The notes under the pieces: generated by a model
The model's input: the letters and a program-made list of their open reading frames with translations, nothing else
What the model was told of the DNA's origin: nothing
Databases searched by the model: none
Position numbers and translations under genes: made by a program
Shown: positions 55,103 to 64,000 of the stretch, piece after piece
Position numbering within the stretch: the stretch's first letter is position 1
Layout of the letters: every line of letters begins with the position of its first letter
Origin: Acinetobacter sp. N54.MGS-139
GTDB taxonomy: Bacteria > Pseudomonadota > Gammaproteobacteria > Burkholderiales > Burkholderiaceae_F
Length of the DNA stretch: 64,000 nucleotides
NCBI GenBank assembly: GCA_000980495.1
Contig: LARN01000003.1
Location: 1 to 64,000, forward strand
Reading direction: 5' to 3'

Positions 55103-56414
55103 ATCAAACGATTTGTTGGTGGGCTTGGACATCGGGTCATCAAAGGTTGTGTGTATGATCGCGTCTCCGGTCAGTTCGAGCACTTTTAAGATCGAGGGGC
55201 TCGGAGAGTGCAAGAGCGAAGGTATTGAGCAGGGCGGTGTCGTCGATATCAATCAGGCCGTCGACTGTGTCCGCGCGGCCGTGGAAGAAGCTGAAAAAAC
55301 CGCCAATACAACCGTCAAAACCGTTGCGGCCGGTATTTCCGGACCGCATATCCGTACGGATAACTGTATCCAGCAGACGATTGTGGGTTCCGGCGAAATC
55401 GAACAGAAGGACATTGACGACCTTCTGAACACGGCGATGTCCGTGACTTTGCCGCCGTCGATGCGCTATCTCGACGTGATTCCTCAGGAATACTCCGTCG
55501 ACTACGCACGCCGTATTCGCACGCCGATCGGCATGGAAGGCAAGAAGCTCGAAGGCAGTCTGCACGTGGTGACCGCGCAGAGCGCTCAGTGTTTGTTCCT
55601 TAATAAAGTGATTCGCAGAACCGGCTTGGAACTTATTGACAGCCAGCTGATTTTTAATCCGCTGGCGGCCGCTTCTGCCGTGCTTCGTCCGGAAGAGATT
55701 GACCTAGGCGTGGCGTTGATCGATATCGGTTCCGACTTGAGCGATGTGGCCGTGTTCTTTGATAAGGCCGTGCAGTACTCGGCCGTCCACCCGATGGGCG
55801 GACAGCAAATTACCGATGAGATTTCGATTAAGACTCATTTGTCTCAAGATGCCGCTGAAAAGCTCAAGCTGCAGATGGGACAGGTTAGATACGACGCCAG
55901 AAAAGATAAGGACAGTTTTATTCGCCTGCCGACGGCGCCGGGATACAGCGATGACGGCGGAAGAATCCTGAGCAAACAAGCGCTCTCCGCAATTATCGAC
56001 GTCAAAGTTCAGGACATCTTAGAAAAAATTTACTACCGCATCCGCGATAAGAGCCTGCACACCCAATTGGGCTACGGCGTGGTGCTGACCGGCGGAGGTG
56101 CAACACTCCCCGGCATTCAGCGCATGGCCAAAGAAGTGTTCAGCTCTCATATGGCAGGACGCGAAATCAATGTTCGTCTCGGACGTCCTTTGGTGAACTA
56201 TGAAACCTCGGAATTTGTGCCGCCGGAGCTCTATAACACAGAGAGTTTCCCTAAGCAGTTTGCCGGGTATTCCACCCCGCAGCATGCGGCGGTTTTAGGT
56301 TACTTGTGCCAGCTGAATCAAAAGTTCTGGGCGCAGGGATCCAACATCGGTTCCAAACGAAAATTAAAGAGCATCGGCGGAATGATTAAGCAGTGGATTT
56401 TCGGAAATTTCTAA
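55092..56414 (+). CDS. ftsA: Cell division protein FtsA
   Basis: FtsA is an actin-like ATPase that anchors FtsZ to the membrane. The 440-residue protein has the phosphate loop VGLDIGSSKVVCMIA near residues 10-24, the second ATP segment VALIDIGSDLSDVAVF near residue 205, GVVLTGGGATLPG near residue 335, and a C-terminal amphipathic membrane helix (GMIKQWIFGNF). I use ATG 55092 with GGAT upstream, inside the end of ftsQ; the longer reading to 55065 is unlikely. Confidence 0.95.
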   Translation: MADKSNDLLVGLDIGSSKVVCMIASPVSSSTFKIEGLGECKSEGIEQGGVVDINQAVDCVRAAVEEAEKTANTTVKTVAAGISGPHIRTDNCIQQTIVGSGEIEQKDIDDLLNTAMSVTLPPSMRYLDVIPQEYSVDYARRIRTPIGMEGKKLEGSLHVVTAQSAQCLFLNKVIRRTGLELIDSQLIFNPLAAASAVLRPEEIDLGVALIDIGSDLSDVAVFFDKAVQYSAVHPMGGQQITDEISIKTHLSQDAAEKLKLQMGQVRYDARKDKDSFIRLPTAPGYSDDGGRILSKQALSAIIDVKVQDILEKIYYRIRDKSLHTQLGYGVVLTGGGATLPGIQRMAKEVFSSHMAGREINVRLGRPLVNYETSEFVPPELYNTESFPKQFAGYSTPQHAAVLGYLCQLNQKFWAQGSNIGSKRKLKSIGGMIKQWIFGNF

Positions 56415-56612
56415 GGGTTTGTATTGCTTAAAACAGCTTGAGGGATAGAACGGAGTAGAAACCCCTAACCAAAAATTCCCCTCTTGTTGAAAATAAACGC
56501 AGAACCCACGGAATTTTTTGAATTTTCCTCGCAGAAAAAAACGATTGAATTTAGAATTAACCAACTTGGCAGATCGAATGTCTCGAGATGCGTAATGGAG
56601 ATAAAGTAGTTG
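56415..56612 (+). promoter_or_regulatory. Leader region between ftsA and ftsZ
   Basis: This gap of about 200 bases is the largest within the dcw cluster and is AT-rich. It holds a -10-like TAGAAT (56552-56557) and the ftsZ ribosome site GGAG (56597-56600). An added ftsZ promoter here is likely by analogy with other bacteria but I could not define a good -35. Confidence 0.45.
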
Positions 56613-58265
56613 ATGGAAAAGGCATTTGAACCCTACGTGGACGGTTCTACCAACACCGTGATCAAAGTTGTAGGCGTAGGCGGTGCGGGCGGCAACGCCC
56701 TTAATACGATGGTAACCAAATTGACGGATTGCCAGGTTGAGTTCATCGCCGCGAACACGGACAGACAAGCTCTGACCCGCTCTCTCGCTTCCGAAAAGAT
56801 TTCTCTCGGCAGAACAGGTCTCGGCGCCGGCGCACGTCCGGAAGTCGGGTTCCAGGCTGCCAATGATGCCAGAGAAGAAATCGCTGAGAAGCTCCGCGGT
56901 GCCGATATGGTCTTCATTACAGCCGGCATGGGCGGCGGCACGGGTACCGGCGCTTCCCCCGTCATTGCCGAAGTTGCCCAGGAACTGGGTATTCTGACCG
57001 TTGCCGTCGTGACAAAGCCTTTCTCCTTTGAAGGCGGCAAACGCATGAGAAATGCCGAGCTCGGTTTAAATCAGCTCAAAAATCGCGTCCACTCTCTCAT
57101 TGTCATTCTTAACGATAAGCTCGAAGAAGAGCTCGGAGAAGACGCCACGATGCGCGAATGCTTTGAAAAGGCCGACGAAGTGCTCTTCAACGCCTGCGCA
57201 GGCATCGCCGAATTGATTCAGAAGGTTGGTCAGATCAACCTGGACTTCGAAGACGTCAGAACGGTTATGGGTACTCGCGGTACCGCCATGATGGGTTCCG
57301 GCGAAGCCGAAGGTCCCGACCGTGCCGTTACAGCTGCCTCCATGGCCGTTACCTGCCCGCTGCTTGAAGGTGTTGAGCTTCGCGGTGCTAAGGGTCTGTT
57401 GGTTAACATTACGGCTCAGGAGGGCATTCGTATGTCCGAAGTCCGTTCCGCTATGGAAACCATCAAGAACTACGCCGACAGCGATGCGCTTATCGTCTTC
57501 GGTACGGTTTATGACGACAGCATGGGCGACAAAGTCCGCGTTACCGTTATCGCCACCGGTCTGGATCAGAACGGCACCGATGACTCCATCGTTAAAACAA
57601 GCTTCGTGAATGGCAAACCTGCCGTCGATAATCCGTCTAACCTTTGGCAGCCTTCCGGCTCCGCTCCGGATTCTCTGCCGAATGATTTGTTCGGCAACAT
57701 TGATGCGCCTGCTAAGCCTAAGGTTCACGCCTCTGCAGCTCCCCGTACAGCATCTTCTTTTGCTCAGCCGCAGCCTCACCCGGCTGCTGCTCCGGCTCAC
57801 ACTGCAGCTCCTGCCGCTCCGGCAGCAAAGTCTGAAGTGAAAGCCGAAGAGGTCAAAGCGGAAGTCAACCCTTTCGGCAGCTATACCCCGCAGCCTCAGA
57901 AAAAGGCTGAGCCGGCACCTGCTCCGAAGGCCGAACCGAAGGAACCGCAGCCTGAAGCCATCAACCCGTTCGGTCAGGCTTTCAGCCGTCCGATCGCAAC
58001 ACCTGATGCCGGTGCCTTCGAAGGCCCGAAAGACAACACGATTTTCGGGAACTTCCACGCCAGCAACAATATTCGTCCTGCCAGCGATGTCTTCGCAACC
58101 CTGAATCCTCAGGCCGGCAACGGCAATGACAGCGGACTGTGGACAGCCAATCAGCCCAACGGCGCACCGGAAGCCAAAGGCCAAGGTGCGGCAGAAGTCA
58201 AAGCGGAAGACGAAAAACCGCGTTTCGAATACGGCATCCCCGCTTTCCTGCGCAAGAAGAACTAA
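56613..58265 (+). CDS. ftsZ: Cell division GTPase FtsZ with extended linker
   Basis: FtsZ polymerises into the division ring. The GTPase core (residues 15-318) has VGGAGGNALN, the tubulin signature GGGTGTGASP (107-116) and the T7 loop QINLDFEDVRTVM (207-219). The conserved C-terminal peptide FEYGIPAFLRKKN (538-550) binds FtsA and ZipA. The linker between them is about 215 residues, rich in Pro, Ala, Gln and Lys, and gives a total of 550 residues against 383 in E. coli. Within it four short Phe-Gly motifs recur: DLFGN (358-362), NPFG (419-422), NPFG (451-454) and TIFGN (476-480). I start at ATG 56613 with GGAG upstream. Confidence 0.96.
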   Translation: MEKAFEPYVDGSTNTVIKVVGVGGAGGNALNTMVTKLTDCQVEFIAANTDRQALTRSLASEKISLGRTGLGAGARPEVGFQAANDAREEIAEKLRGADMVFITAGMGGGTGTGASPVIAEVAQELGILTVAVVTKPFSFEGGKRMRNAELGLNQLKNRVHSLIVILNDKLEEELGEDATMRECFEKADEVLFNACAGIAELIQKVGQINLDFEDVRTVMGTRGTAMMGSGEAEGPDRAVTAASMAVTCPLLEGVELRGAKGLLVNITAQEGIRMSEVRSAMETIKNYADSDALIVFGTVYDDSMGDKVRVTVIATGLDQNGTDDSIVKTSFVNGKPAVDNPSNLWQPSGSAPDSLPNDLFGNIDAPAKPKVHASAAPRTASSFAQPQPHPAAAPAHTAAPAAPAAKSEVKAEEVKAEVNPFGSYTPQPQKKAEPAPAPKAEPKEPQPEAINPFGQAFSRPIATPDAGAFEGPKDNTIFGNFHASNNIRPASDVFATLNPQAGNGNDSGLWTANQPNGAPEAKGQGAAEVKAEDEKPRFEYGIPAFLRKKN

Positions 58266-58280
58266 GGTATGGCCGCATCT

Positions 58281-59198
58281 ATGATCAAACAGAGAACGCT
58301 TAAGAAGGTCTTCTCCACTGTCGGTATCGGCTTGCACTCCGGCCGCAAAGTCCGTTTGACTCTGCGCCCGGCACCTCCCGATACCGGTCTGGTGTTTACT
58401 CGAACCGATTTGAAGCCTCCCGTTGCGATTAAGGCTGAGCCTGAGCGCGTTAACGACACGCGTATGGCGACGACTTTAGATAAAGACGGAGCCCGTATTG
58501 CGACGATTGAGCACTTAATGAGTGCGCTCTCCGGGTTGGCCATCGACAACTGCTACATCGATGTCGATGCGCCTGAAATCCCCATCATGGACGGCTCCGG
58601 TTCAACGTTTGTCTTTTTGATCAGAGCGGCCGGAATCGAAGAACAGGATGCACCGAGAAAGTTTGTCCGCGTCAAGAAGAATGTCTCCATCCACGTCGGA
58701 GACAAATGGGCTTCTCTTGAACCCTATGACGGCTACAAACTGTCTTTTGCGATTGATTTCGGTCATCCGGCCATTGATGAAACGGCCCAGTTTGTTGAAG
58801 TTGACTTCAATAAAGAAAACTACATCGAAAGCGTTTCACATGCCCGTACTTTCGGTTTTGTGAACGACTTGGAAATGTTGTGGGGCATGGGTTTGGCACA
58901 AGGCGGAACGTTGGACAACGCGATAGTGCTCGACGATTTCCACGTGTTAAATCCCGGCGGCCTGCGCTCTCAGGACGAGTTTGCGAAGCATAAGCTTCTC
59001 GATGCCATGGGCGACTTGTACGTTTTAGGGCATCCGCTGGTGGCGCACTACCGTGCCTTCAAGTCCGGTCACGAAATCAACAACAAACTTTTGCGGACGC
59101 TGTTAGCTGATCCCGAAAACTGGGAGTTTGTTGAATACCAGGATGAACACAGTGCTCCGAAGGCTTTTACCGAAGCGGTAAAAGAACCTTCGAACTAA
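58281..59198 (+). CDS. lpxC: UDP-3-O-acyl-N-acetylglucosamine deacetylase
   Basis: LpxC is the committed step of lipid A synthesis. The 305-residue zinc enzyme begins [21 protein letters not shown], as in E. coli LpxC of the same length. Zinc ligands lie in [10 protein letters not shown] near residue 78 and [17 protein letters not shown] near residue 236. ATG 58269 is also in frame, but its AAGG is too close, so 58281 is preferred. It closes the dcw cluster before a strong terminator. Confidence 0.95.
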   Translation: MIKQRTLKKVFSTVGIGLHSGRKVRLTLRPAPPDTGLVFTRTDLKPPVAIKAEPERVNDTRMATTLDKDGARIATIEHLMSALSGLAIDNCYIDVDAPEIPIMDGSGSTFVFLIRAAGIEEQDAPRKFVRVKKNVSIHVGDKWASLEPYDGYKLSFAIDFGHPAIDETAQFVEVDFNKENYIESVSHARTFGFVNDLEMLWGMGLAQGGTLDNAIVLDDFHVLNPGGLRSQDEFAKHKLLDAMGDLYVLGHPLVAHYRAFKSGHEINNKLLRTLLADPENWEFVEYQDEHSAPKAFTEAVKEPSN

Positions 59199-59220
59199 GA
59201 AACGAAAACTTATTGTTTTT

Positions 59221-59245
59221 GCCCGCGCAAGCCGCGGGCTTTTTC
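59221..59245 (+). terminator. Terminator of the dcw-lpxC cluster
   Basis: GCCCGCG (59221-59227), five-base loop, CGCGGGC (59233-59239), then TTTTTC. It is the only clear terminator between rnpB and this point, so the cluster may be transcribed as one unit of about 18.6 kb plus internal starts. Confidence 0.88.
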
Positions 59246-59806
59246 TTACCTGCGGCCGGGACCTTGATGTTCTTCCAAGGTAGCGGCGAGTTTTGCCATG
59301 GCTTCCTTTAAAGGAGAGCTCTCGGGCAGACGATCCGATAACTCTTTAGCACCTTCAACCGCACCGGGACCCCCGATTGCCGGGCCGGTTTCCGTAAAAA
59401 GAAACTGCTGCGGATGCAGACCGCATCGATCAATGACAGGTTTGACTTTCATGGCGCCGAAGCCTTTCTCGGCAAGTGCTTTTTCGACCGAGGGCTGGAA
59501 CATCGTGAAGCGGCGGACAAAAAGCGGATTGGGCAGTCCGATTTCCAAGAGGAGAACTTCTTTGATCAGATCGCGAGGATCTTCGTCCGGATCGATGTCG
59601 TATGGGTTTTCGTCTTTGATGCGAACCTGTTGGACAGTAAGCCTAAGACAGTCCGGTGTGACCGAGGCGCCCAATTTGTAGCTTTGGCAGACGGGATCAA
59701 TCACTGCAGCAAGGCGCTTTGCTAATTTTAAGAATCCGAAATGCTTAGCCAAGGAGCCCTTTTGAAGGACTTTGGAGATCGGTTTTTGTGCAGATCGCGG
59801 GTACAT
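59246..59806 (-). CDS. DUF721/DciA-family protein
   Basis: A 186-residue protein in the position usually taken by a DUF721 (DciA-like) gene between lpxC and secA. DciA helps load the replicative helicase DnaB in bacteria lacking DnaC. The N-terminal part (ISKVLQKGSLAKHFGFLKLAKRLAAVI) resembles the DUF721 start, followed by a strand region with LRLTVQQV. The tail is Pro/Glu-rich. I use ATG 59804-59806 with GGAT upstream; a longer reading adds 82 unsupported residues. Family call is moderate because the sequence has diverged. Confidence 0.7.
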   Translation of the reverse strand: MYPRSAQKPISKVLQKGSLAKHFGFLKLAKRLAAVIDPVCQSYKLGASVTPDCLRLTVQQVRIKDENPYDIDPDEDPRDLIKEVLLLEIGLPNPLFVRRFTMFQPSVEKALAEKGFGAMKVKPVIDRCGLHPQQFLFTETGPAIGGPGAVEGAKELSDRLPESSPLKEAMAKLAATLEEHQGPGRR

Positions 59807-59949
59807 TTCAGATCCAGAATAAATCAGACATAGCAGTGTTAAGTTAGCAAATTGAAGAAGCGAATTCAATTCCTCACCTGATTGAGCTACAGAAGCGTCA
59901 CGCTTTGTATGCAACTTGTAAAAGGACGGGCAAAAACTGTTTAGTGTTG

Positions 59950-60017
59950 TAAAATCAGTGAGTTTCAAAATTGGCAAGGTGTAACTGCCAATGGGAGGCG
60001 TTGTGCCTCCGTTTTTA
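59950..60017 (+). promoter_or_regulatory. secA leader with promoter box and terminator-like hairpin
   Basis: TAAAAT (59950-59955) is a likely -10. The leader then has a hairpin TTGGCA/TGCCAA (59971-59976 with 59986-59991) and a second, terminator-like hairpin GGAGGC/GCCTCC (59994-59999 with 60005-60010) followed by GTTTTT. secA starts 17 bases later. This layout allows transcription attenuation; no secM-like gene is present. Confidence 0.6.
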
Positions 60018-60033
60018 TTAAGAGAAAGAATTA

Positions 60034-62700
60034 ATGGCCAGTTTTCTGACAAAAATTTTTGGTAGCCGCAACGATCGACTGATTAAGCAATATCGCCGTA
60101 AAGTTGCTGCGATTAATAAACTTGAGCCCGAAATGAAGGCATTGAGCGACGAACAGCTCAAAGCCAAAACGGCAGAATTCCGTCAGCGTTTAGCCGACGG
60201 AGCTTCCTTGGACTCTCTCCTGCCGGAAGCATTCGCCGTTGTGCGTGAGGCAAGTTTCCGCGTTCTCGGAATGCGTCACTTTGACGTGCAGTTAATCGGC
60301 GGTATGGTCTTAAATGACGGCAAGATCGCTGAAATGCGTACCGGTGAAGGTAAAACTTTGACCGCAACTTTGGCGGTTTACCTCAATGCATTGCCCGGTA
60401 AAGGCGCGCACGTTGTGACGGTGAACGATTACTTGGCAAGCCGTGACGCGGCCTGGATGGGTAAGGTTTACAACTTCCTCGGAATGACTGTCGGAACGAT
60501 TCTTTCCAATCAGCCGAACGATCAGAAACAGGCCGCTTATGCTGCCGATATTACTTACGGTACGAACAACGAATTCGGCTTCGACTACCTCCGCGACAAC
60601 ATGGAGTACGAGACCGGCGCACGCCGCCAGAGAGGTCTGTTCTTCGCGATCGTGGACGAAGTTGACTCCATTTTGATTGACGAGGCCAGAACTCCGCTGA
60701 TTATTTCCGGTCCTGCCGAAGGCAGTACGGATATTTACGTTGCCATCGACAAGATTCCTGACATGCTGGAGCGCCAGAAGCAGGAAAAGGGCGAAGGCGA
60801 CTACTGGGTCGACGAGAAGCAGCACACAGTCCAGCTTTCCGAAGCCGGTCACGAGAAAGTCGAAAAAATCATGGTCGACATGGGTCTGCTGCCTGCCGGC
60901 CAAAGCCTTTATTCTCCGACGAATATCATGTTGCTTCACTATCTGAATGCAGCGCTCCGTGCTCATACGCTCTTTGTCAAAGACCAGCACTATGTCGTTC
61001 AGAACGGCGAAGTCATTATCGTTGACGAATTCACCGGTCGTTTGATGAAAGGACGCCGTTGGTCCGACGGTCTGCATCAGGCCGTTGAAGCCAAAGAAGG
61101 CGTTGAAATTCAGCAGGAAAACCAGACTTTCGCGTCTATTACCTTCCAGAACTACTTCCGTATGTATGAAAAGCTCTCCGGTATGACCGGTACGGCCGAT
61201 ACGGAAGCTTATGAATTCCAGGAAATTTACGGTCTGGAAACGGTTGTCATCCCGACACACCGCATGATGATTCGTGATGACCAGCAGGATAAGGTTTATC
61301 GCACTGCAAAAGAAAAATACAAAGCCATCGTTGATGACGTTAAAGAGTGCTACGGCCGCGGTCAGCCGGTTCTTGTCGGTACGACCTCGATCGAAAACTC
61401 CGAACTTATCAGCGACATGCTGACTAAAGCAGGCATTCCGCATAATGTGCTCAATGCTAAGCAGCATGAAAGAGAAGCTCAGATCGTTATGGAAGCCGGC
61501 CGTCCCGGCATGGTTACGATTGCCACTAACATGGCCGGCCGCGGAACCGACATCGTCTTAGGCGGCGGCATCAGTAAGGCTCTTGAACAGATCGATAACG
61601 ACGAAACCCTTTCTGACGAACAGAAGAAGGCTAAGAAAGAAGAAATCAAGGCACAGTGGCAGGTTGACCACGATCGCGTTGTGGAACTTGGCGGCTTGAG
61701 AATTATCGGTTCCGAGCGTCACGAATCCCGCCGTATCGACAACCAGCTGCGCGGACGTTCCGGCCGTCAGGGTGACCCGGGTTCTTCCCGCTTCTACCTG
61801 TCCATGGAAGACCCGTTGCTCAGAATTTTCGCCGGCGAAAAGATGCAGGCTTTGATGAACAAGCTGCGTCTCCCTGAAGGTGAAGCCATTGAAGCAGGCA
61901 TTGTCTCCCGTTCTATTGAAACCGCTCAGCGTAAGGTCGAATCCCGCAACTTCGATATTCGTAAGCAACTGCTTGAATACGATGACGTGGCAAACGATCA
62001 GAGAAAAGAAATCTACGCTCTGCGTAACGAAATCCTGGAAAACAAAGATGTGTCCGGTCCTGTGAAGGAACTTCGCGACGGATATTTCACCAGTCTGTTC
62101 CGCCACTATGTTCCGGCAGATACCGTCGAAGAACAGTGGGATCTTGAAGGCTTAGAAAAAGAACTGAAAGAACAGTGGAATCTGGATGTTCCGCTCAAGG
62201 CTACACTGGAAAAATCCGAAAGCTCCGACGACCAGGAACTTCTGGATATGCTGCTTGCAGCCACCAACAAGGTTTACGACGAAAAAGACGCCTTGGTCGG
62301 TCACGAAGCTTTTGCACAGTTTGAACGCAACGTTCTGCTTCAGTTCCTGGATCAGCGCTGGAGAGAGCACCTCAGCCAGCTCGATATGCTCCGTCAGGGC
62401 ATCTATCTCCGCGGCTATGCTCAGAAACAGCCGAAACAGGAATACAAGCGCGAAGCTTTTGAACTGTTTGCCAACTTGCTTGAAACTGTCGGTGCCGACG
62501 TCACCCGCGTTCTGATGAATGTTCAGATTCGTCAGCCGGAACCTGAAGAAGTCGCAGCGGCTCAGCAGGAAGCTCAGGCTCCCGCTCAGCAAGAAGCCCT
62601 TCCTCAGGAAGAAGATCCGTTTGCGCATGTCGGACGTAATGATCCCTGCCCCTGCGGCAGCGGCAAGAAATTCAAAGACTGCCACGGCAAACTTCGTTAA
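60034..62700 (+). CDS. secA: Preprotein translocase ATPase SecA
   Basis: SecA drives proteins through SecYEG. The 888-residue protein has Walker [15 protein letters not shown] near residue 102, the DEAD-type box [17 protein letters not shown] near residue 205, the second nucleotide-binding domain with [15 protein letters not shown] near residue 500 and [18 protein letters not shown]. The C terminus has the SEC-C zinc motif [14 protein letters not shown] (CxCx8CH) that binds SecB. A short Gln/Ala/Glu linker precedes it. Followed by a terminator. Confidence 0.98.
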   Translation: MASFLTKIFGSRNDRLIKQYRRKVAAINKLEPEMKALSDEQLKAKTAEFRQRLADGASLDSLLPEAFAVVREASFRVLGMRHFDVQLIGGMVLNDGKIAEMRTGEGKTLTATLAVYLNALPGKGAHVVTVNDYLASRDAAWMGKVYNFLGMTVGTILSNQPNDQKQAAYAADITYGTNNEFGFDYLRDNMEYETGARRQRGLFFAIVDEVDSILIDEARTPLIISGPAEGSTDIYVAIDKIPDMLERQKQEKGEGDYWVDEKQHTVQLSEAGHEKVEKIMVDMGLLPAGQSLYSPTNIMLLHYLNAALRAHTLFVKDQHYVVQNGEVIIVDEFTGRLMKGRRWSDGLHQAVEAKEGVEIQQENQTFASITFQNYFRMYEKLSGMTGTADTEAYEFQEIYGLETVVIPTHRMMIRDDQQDKVYRTAKEKYKAIVDDVKECYGRGQPVLVGTTSIENSELISDMLTKAGIPHNVLNAKQHEREAQIVMEAGRPGMVTIATNMAGRGTDIVLGGGISKALEQIDNDETLSDEQKKAKKEEIKAQWQVDHDRVVELGGLRIIGSERHESRRIDNQLRGRSGRQGDPGSSRFYLSMEDPLLRIFAGEKMQALMNKLRLPEGEAIEAGIVSRSIETAQRKVESRNFDIRKQLLEYDDVANDQRKEIYALRNEILENKDVSGPVKELRDGYFTSLFRHYVPADTVEEQWDLEGLEKELKEQWNLDVPLKATLEKSESSDDQELLDMLLAATNKVYDEKDALVGHEAFAQFERNVLLQFLDQRWREHLSQLDMLRQGIYLRGYAQKQPKQEYKREAFELFANLLETVGADVTRVLMNVQIRQPEPEEVAAAQQEAQAPAQQEALPQEEDPFAHVGRNDPCPCGSGKKFKDCHGKLR

Positions 62701-62717
62701 TCTGAATTAATGGAAAG

Positions 62718-62755
62718 ACGGCTCTCGGTGAAAACACCTTGAGCCGTTTTCTTTT
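62718..62755 (+). terminator. Terminator of secA
   Basis: ACGGCTC (62718-62724) pairs with GAGCCGT (62741-62747), with inner GGTG/CACC pairing, followed by TTTCTTTT. Confidence 0.88.
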
Positions 62756-62823
62756 GGCCGACATTCGTGCTCTAAAATCGAAAAATTAAATCAAAAAATT
62801 TTTGAGAAAAAAGGAAAAGCAAT

Positions 62824-64000
62824 ATGGCAGTCAATCTCTTCCCGCCCGAACCGTCTGAGATTTACTCGGTTCCCGGAGTTGTCCTCGGCGTTGCGGCAGC
62901 CAATATCCGTAAACCCAACCGCAATGACGTTCTGGTGGTTGAGTTGGCATTAGGATCCCGCGTCGCAGGCGTGTTTACTTCTAATCGCTTCGCGGCAGCG
63001 CCTGTTCAGGTTTGCAGGACTCACTTAGCTGAAACGAATAACATCAGAGCATTAGTCGTCAACACCGGCATAGCAAACGCAGGTACCGGCGAACAAGGTC
63101 TCCAAGACGCTCAGGAAACCTGCAGAAAGGTTGCGGATATCTTCGACTGCTCTCCGATGCAGGTTCTGCCATTCTCGACCGGTGTCATCATGGAACCGCT
63201 CCCCATGAACCGTCTGCTTAAAGGCGTGGAAGAAGCCGCTAAGCATTTGTCGAGAACCAATTGGATCGCAGCGGCCGAAGCCATCATGACAACGGACACC
63301 GTTCCCAAATGCGTTTCCCAGCGTGTCATGCTGGATGACGAGGAAATCACGATCACCGGTATCAGCAAAGGTTCCGGCATGATCGAGCCGCACATGGCAA
63401 CGATGCTGGGCTTCATTGCGACCGATGTTGCCATCGGTCAGGACCTAATCGGCAAAGTCGTCAAGATGGTGGCCGAGGCTTCTTATAACCGTATTACCGT
63501 CGACGGGGACACGTCCACGAACGACTCGTTCGTTTTGATTTCTACCGGATGCAGCAATGCTCGCCCGATCGAAAGTATGGACGACCCGCGCTTTGATGAT
63601 TTGCTGGATTCTTTAATCGAAGTCGGACAAAAGCTTTCTCAAGCGATGGTCCGAGACGGAGAAGGCGCAACGAAGTTCATTACCATTACGGTGGAAGATG
63701 CGAAAAACGAAGCGGAAGCCCTCAAAGTTGCCTACGCCGTCGCTCATTCTCCGTTGGTTAAGACAGCCTTCTTTGCTTCCGACCCTAACCTTGGCCGAAT
63801 TCTGGCCGCGGTCGGCAACTCAAAGATTCCGGATTTGGACGCAACGAAAGTTTCTCTTTGGCTGGACGACGTTTTAGTCGCCAAGAACGGCGGCCGTGCT
63901 CCTGAATATATGGAGGAGCAGGGCGTTGCTGTGATGAGCCAGGATGAAATTACCGTTCGTATCAGCCTCGGCCGTGGAGATGCCTGCGAAACTGTTTGGA
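62824..64000 (+). CDS. argJ: Bifunctional ornithine acetyltransferase/N-acetylglutamate synthase (3' end outside window)
   Basis: ArgJ transfers acetyl from N-acetylornithine to glutamate, giving ornithine and recycling the acetyl group. About 392 residues are visible. [13 protein letters not shown] near the N terminus, the self-cleavage site MATMLGF (cut before Thr193), [14 protein letters not shown] near residue 222 and [11 protein letters not shown] near residue 278 are diagnostic. The ATG has an AAGGAAAAGC site and a -10-like TAAAAT about 50 bases upstream. With argC at 6.4 kb it indicates an acetyl-recycling arginine pathway. The frame is open to the edge. Confidence 0.96.
   Translation, partial: MAVNLFPPEPSEIYSVPGVVLGVAAANIRKPNRNDVLVVELALGSRVAGVFTSNRFAAAPVQVCRTHLAETNNIRALVVNTGIANAGTGEQGLQDAQETCRKVADIFDCSPMQVLPFSTGVIMEPLPMNRLLKGVEEAAKHLSRTNWIAAAEAIMTTDTVPKCVSQRVMLDDEEITITGISKGSGMIEPHMATMLGFIATDVAIGQDLIGKVVKMVAEASYNRITVDGDTSTNDSFVLISTGCSNARPIESMDDPRFDDLLDSLIEVGQKLSQAMVRDGEGATKFITITVEDAKNEAEALKVAYAVAHSPLVKTAFFASDPNLGRILAAVGNSKIPDLDATKVSLWLDDVLVAKNGGRAPEYMEEQGVAVMSQDEITVRISLGRGDACETVW

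Noticed and set aside
57066..58337. 423-residue open frame on the minus strand across ftsZ and the lpxC start
   Set aside because: Shadow of ftsZ; Arg/Cys/Gly-rich composition typical of antisense reading, with no plausible start.
60310..61467. 385-residue open frame on the minus strand inside secA
   Set aside because: Shadow frame within a certain gene; no motif.

Overview
The window looks like a chromosomal segment of a host-associated betaproteobacterium. My best guess is Burkholderiales, family Sutterellaceae (Parasutterella- or Sutterella-like). This rests on protein character, gene order (nrdR-ribD-ribE-ribH-nusB-thiL-pgpA, rnpB just upstream of mraZ, the dcw cluster ending in lpxC, then a DciA/DUF721 gene and secA), a base composition near 50% GC by eye, and C4-dicarboxylate metabolism genes rather than sugar genes. 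I ran no database search. I see no IS element, prophage, CRISPR array, tRNA or rRNA.

Layout. 1-5.2 kb: 5' end of uvrA, hpf, and a glpK-glpD glycerol operon. 5.2-10 kb: rplM-rpsI, argC, then a leftward block of a PEBP-family gene, dtd and tyrS. 10-13 kb: an M23 peptidase, anmK, and erpA on the other strand. 13.2-21.2 kb: a rightward run of glyA, nrdR, ribD, ribE, ribH, nusB, thiL, pgpA, pncC and a CNNM/CorC-type membrane protein. 21.2-23.9 kb: leftward yqjD/yqjE/yqjK-like stress-envelope genes and dacB. 24-26 kb: groES-groEL behind a sigma-32-like promoter. 26.2-28.4 kb: an MdtG-like MFS exporter and pyrF.

28.4-33.2 kb is the main accessory catabolic locus. A LysR regulator lies divergent from an argininosuccinate-lyase-like enzyme, a DcuC-family C4-dicarboxylate carrier and an exported SGNH hydrolase. 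I read it as a system that takes up an N- or C-substituted succinate and splits it to fumarate; the substrate is unknown. 33.2-40 kb: an orphan 98-residue gene, an exported Pro/Gln/Met-rich protein, a ScsB/DsbD-type thiol transporter, hemL, a long sparse gap holding a 53-residue membrane peptide gene, and an outer-membrane gene that appears to fuse a PagP palmitoyltransferase barrel to an OmpW-like barrel. That fusion is the most unusual single gene here.

40.1-59.2 kb: RNase P RNA, a triple-repeat MraZ operator, and a complete tightly packed dcw cluster (mraZ, rsmH, ftsL, ftsI, murE, murF, mraY, murD, ftsW, murG, murC, ddl, ftsQ, ftsA, ftsZ, lpxC) closed by one strong terminator after lpxC. 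FtsZ has an unusually long linker with repeated Phe-Gly motifs. 59.2-64 kb: dciA-like gene (opposite strand), secA behind a leader containing a terminator-like hairpin, and the 5' part of argJ, cut by the window edge.

Recurring feature: terminator-like hairpins followed by U runs lie directly against, or just before, the start codons of anmK, glyA and secA.
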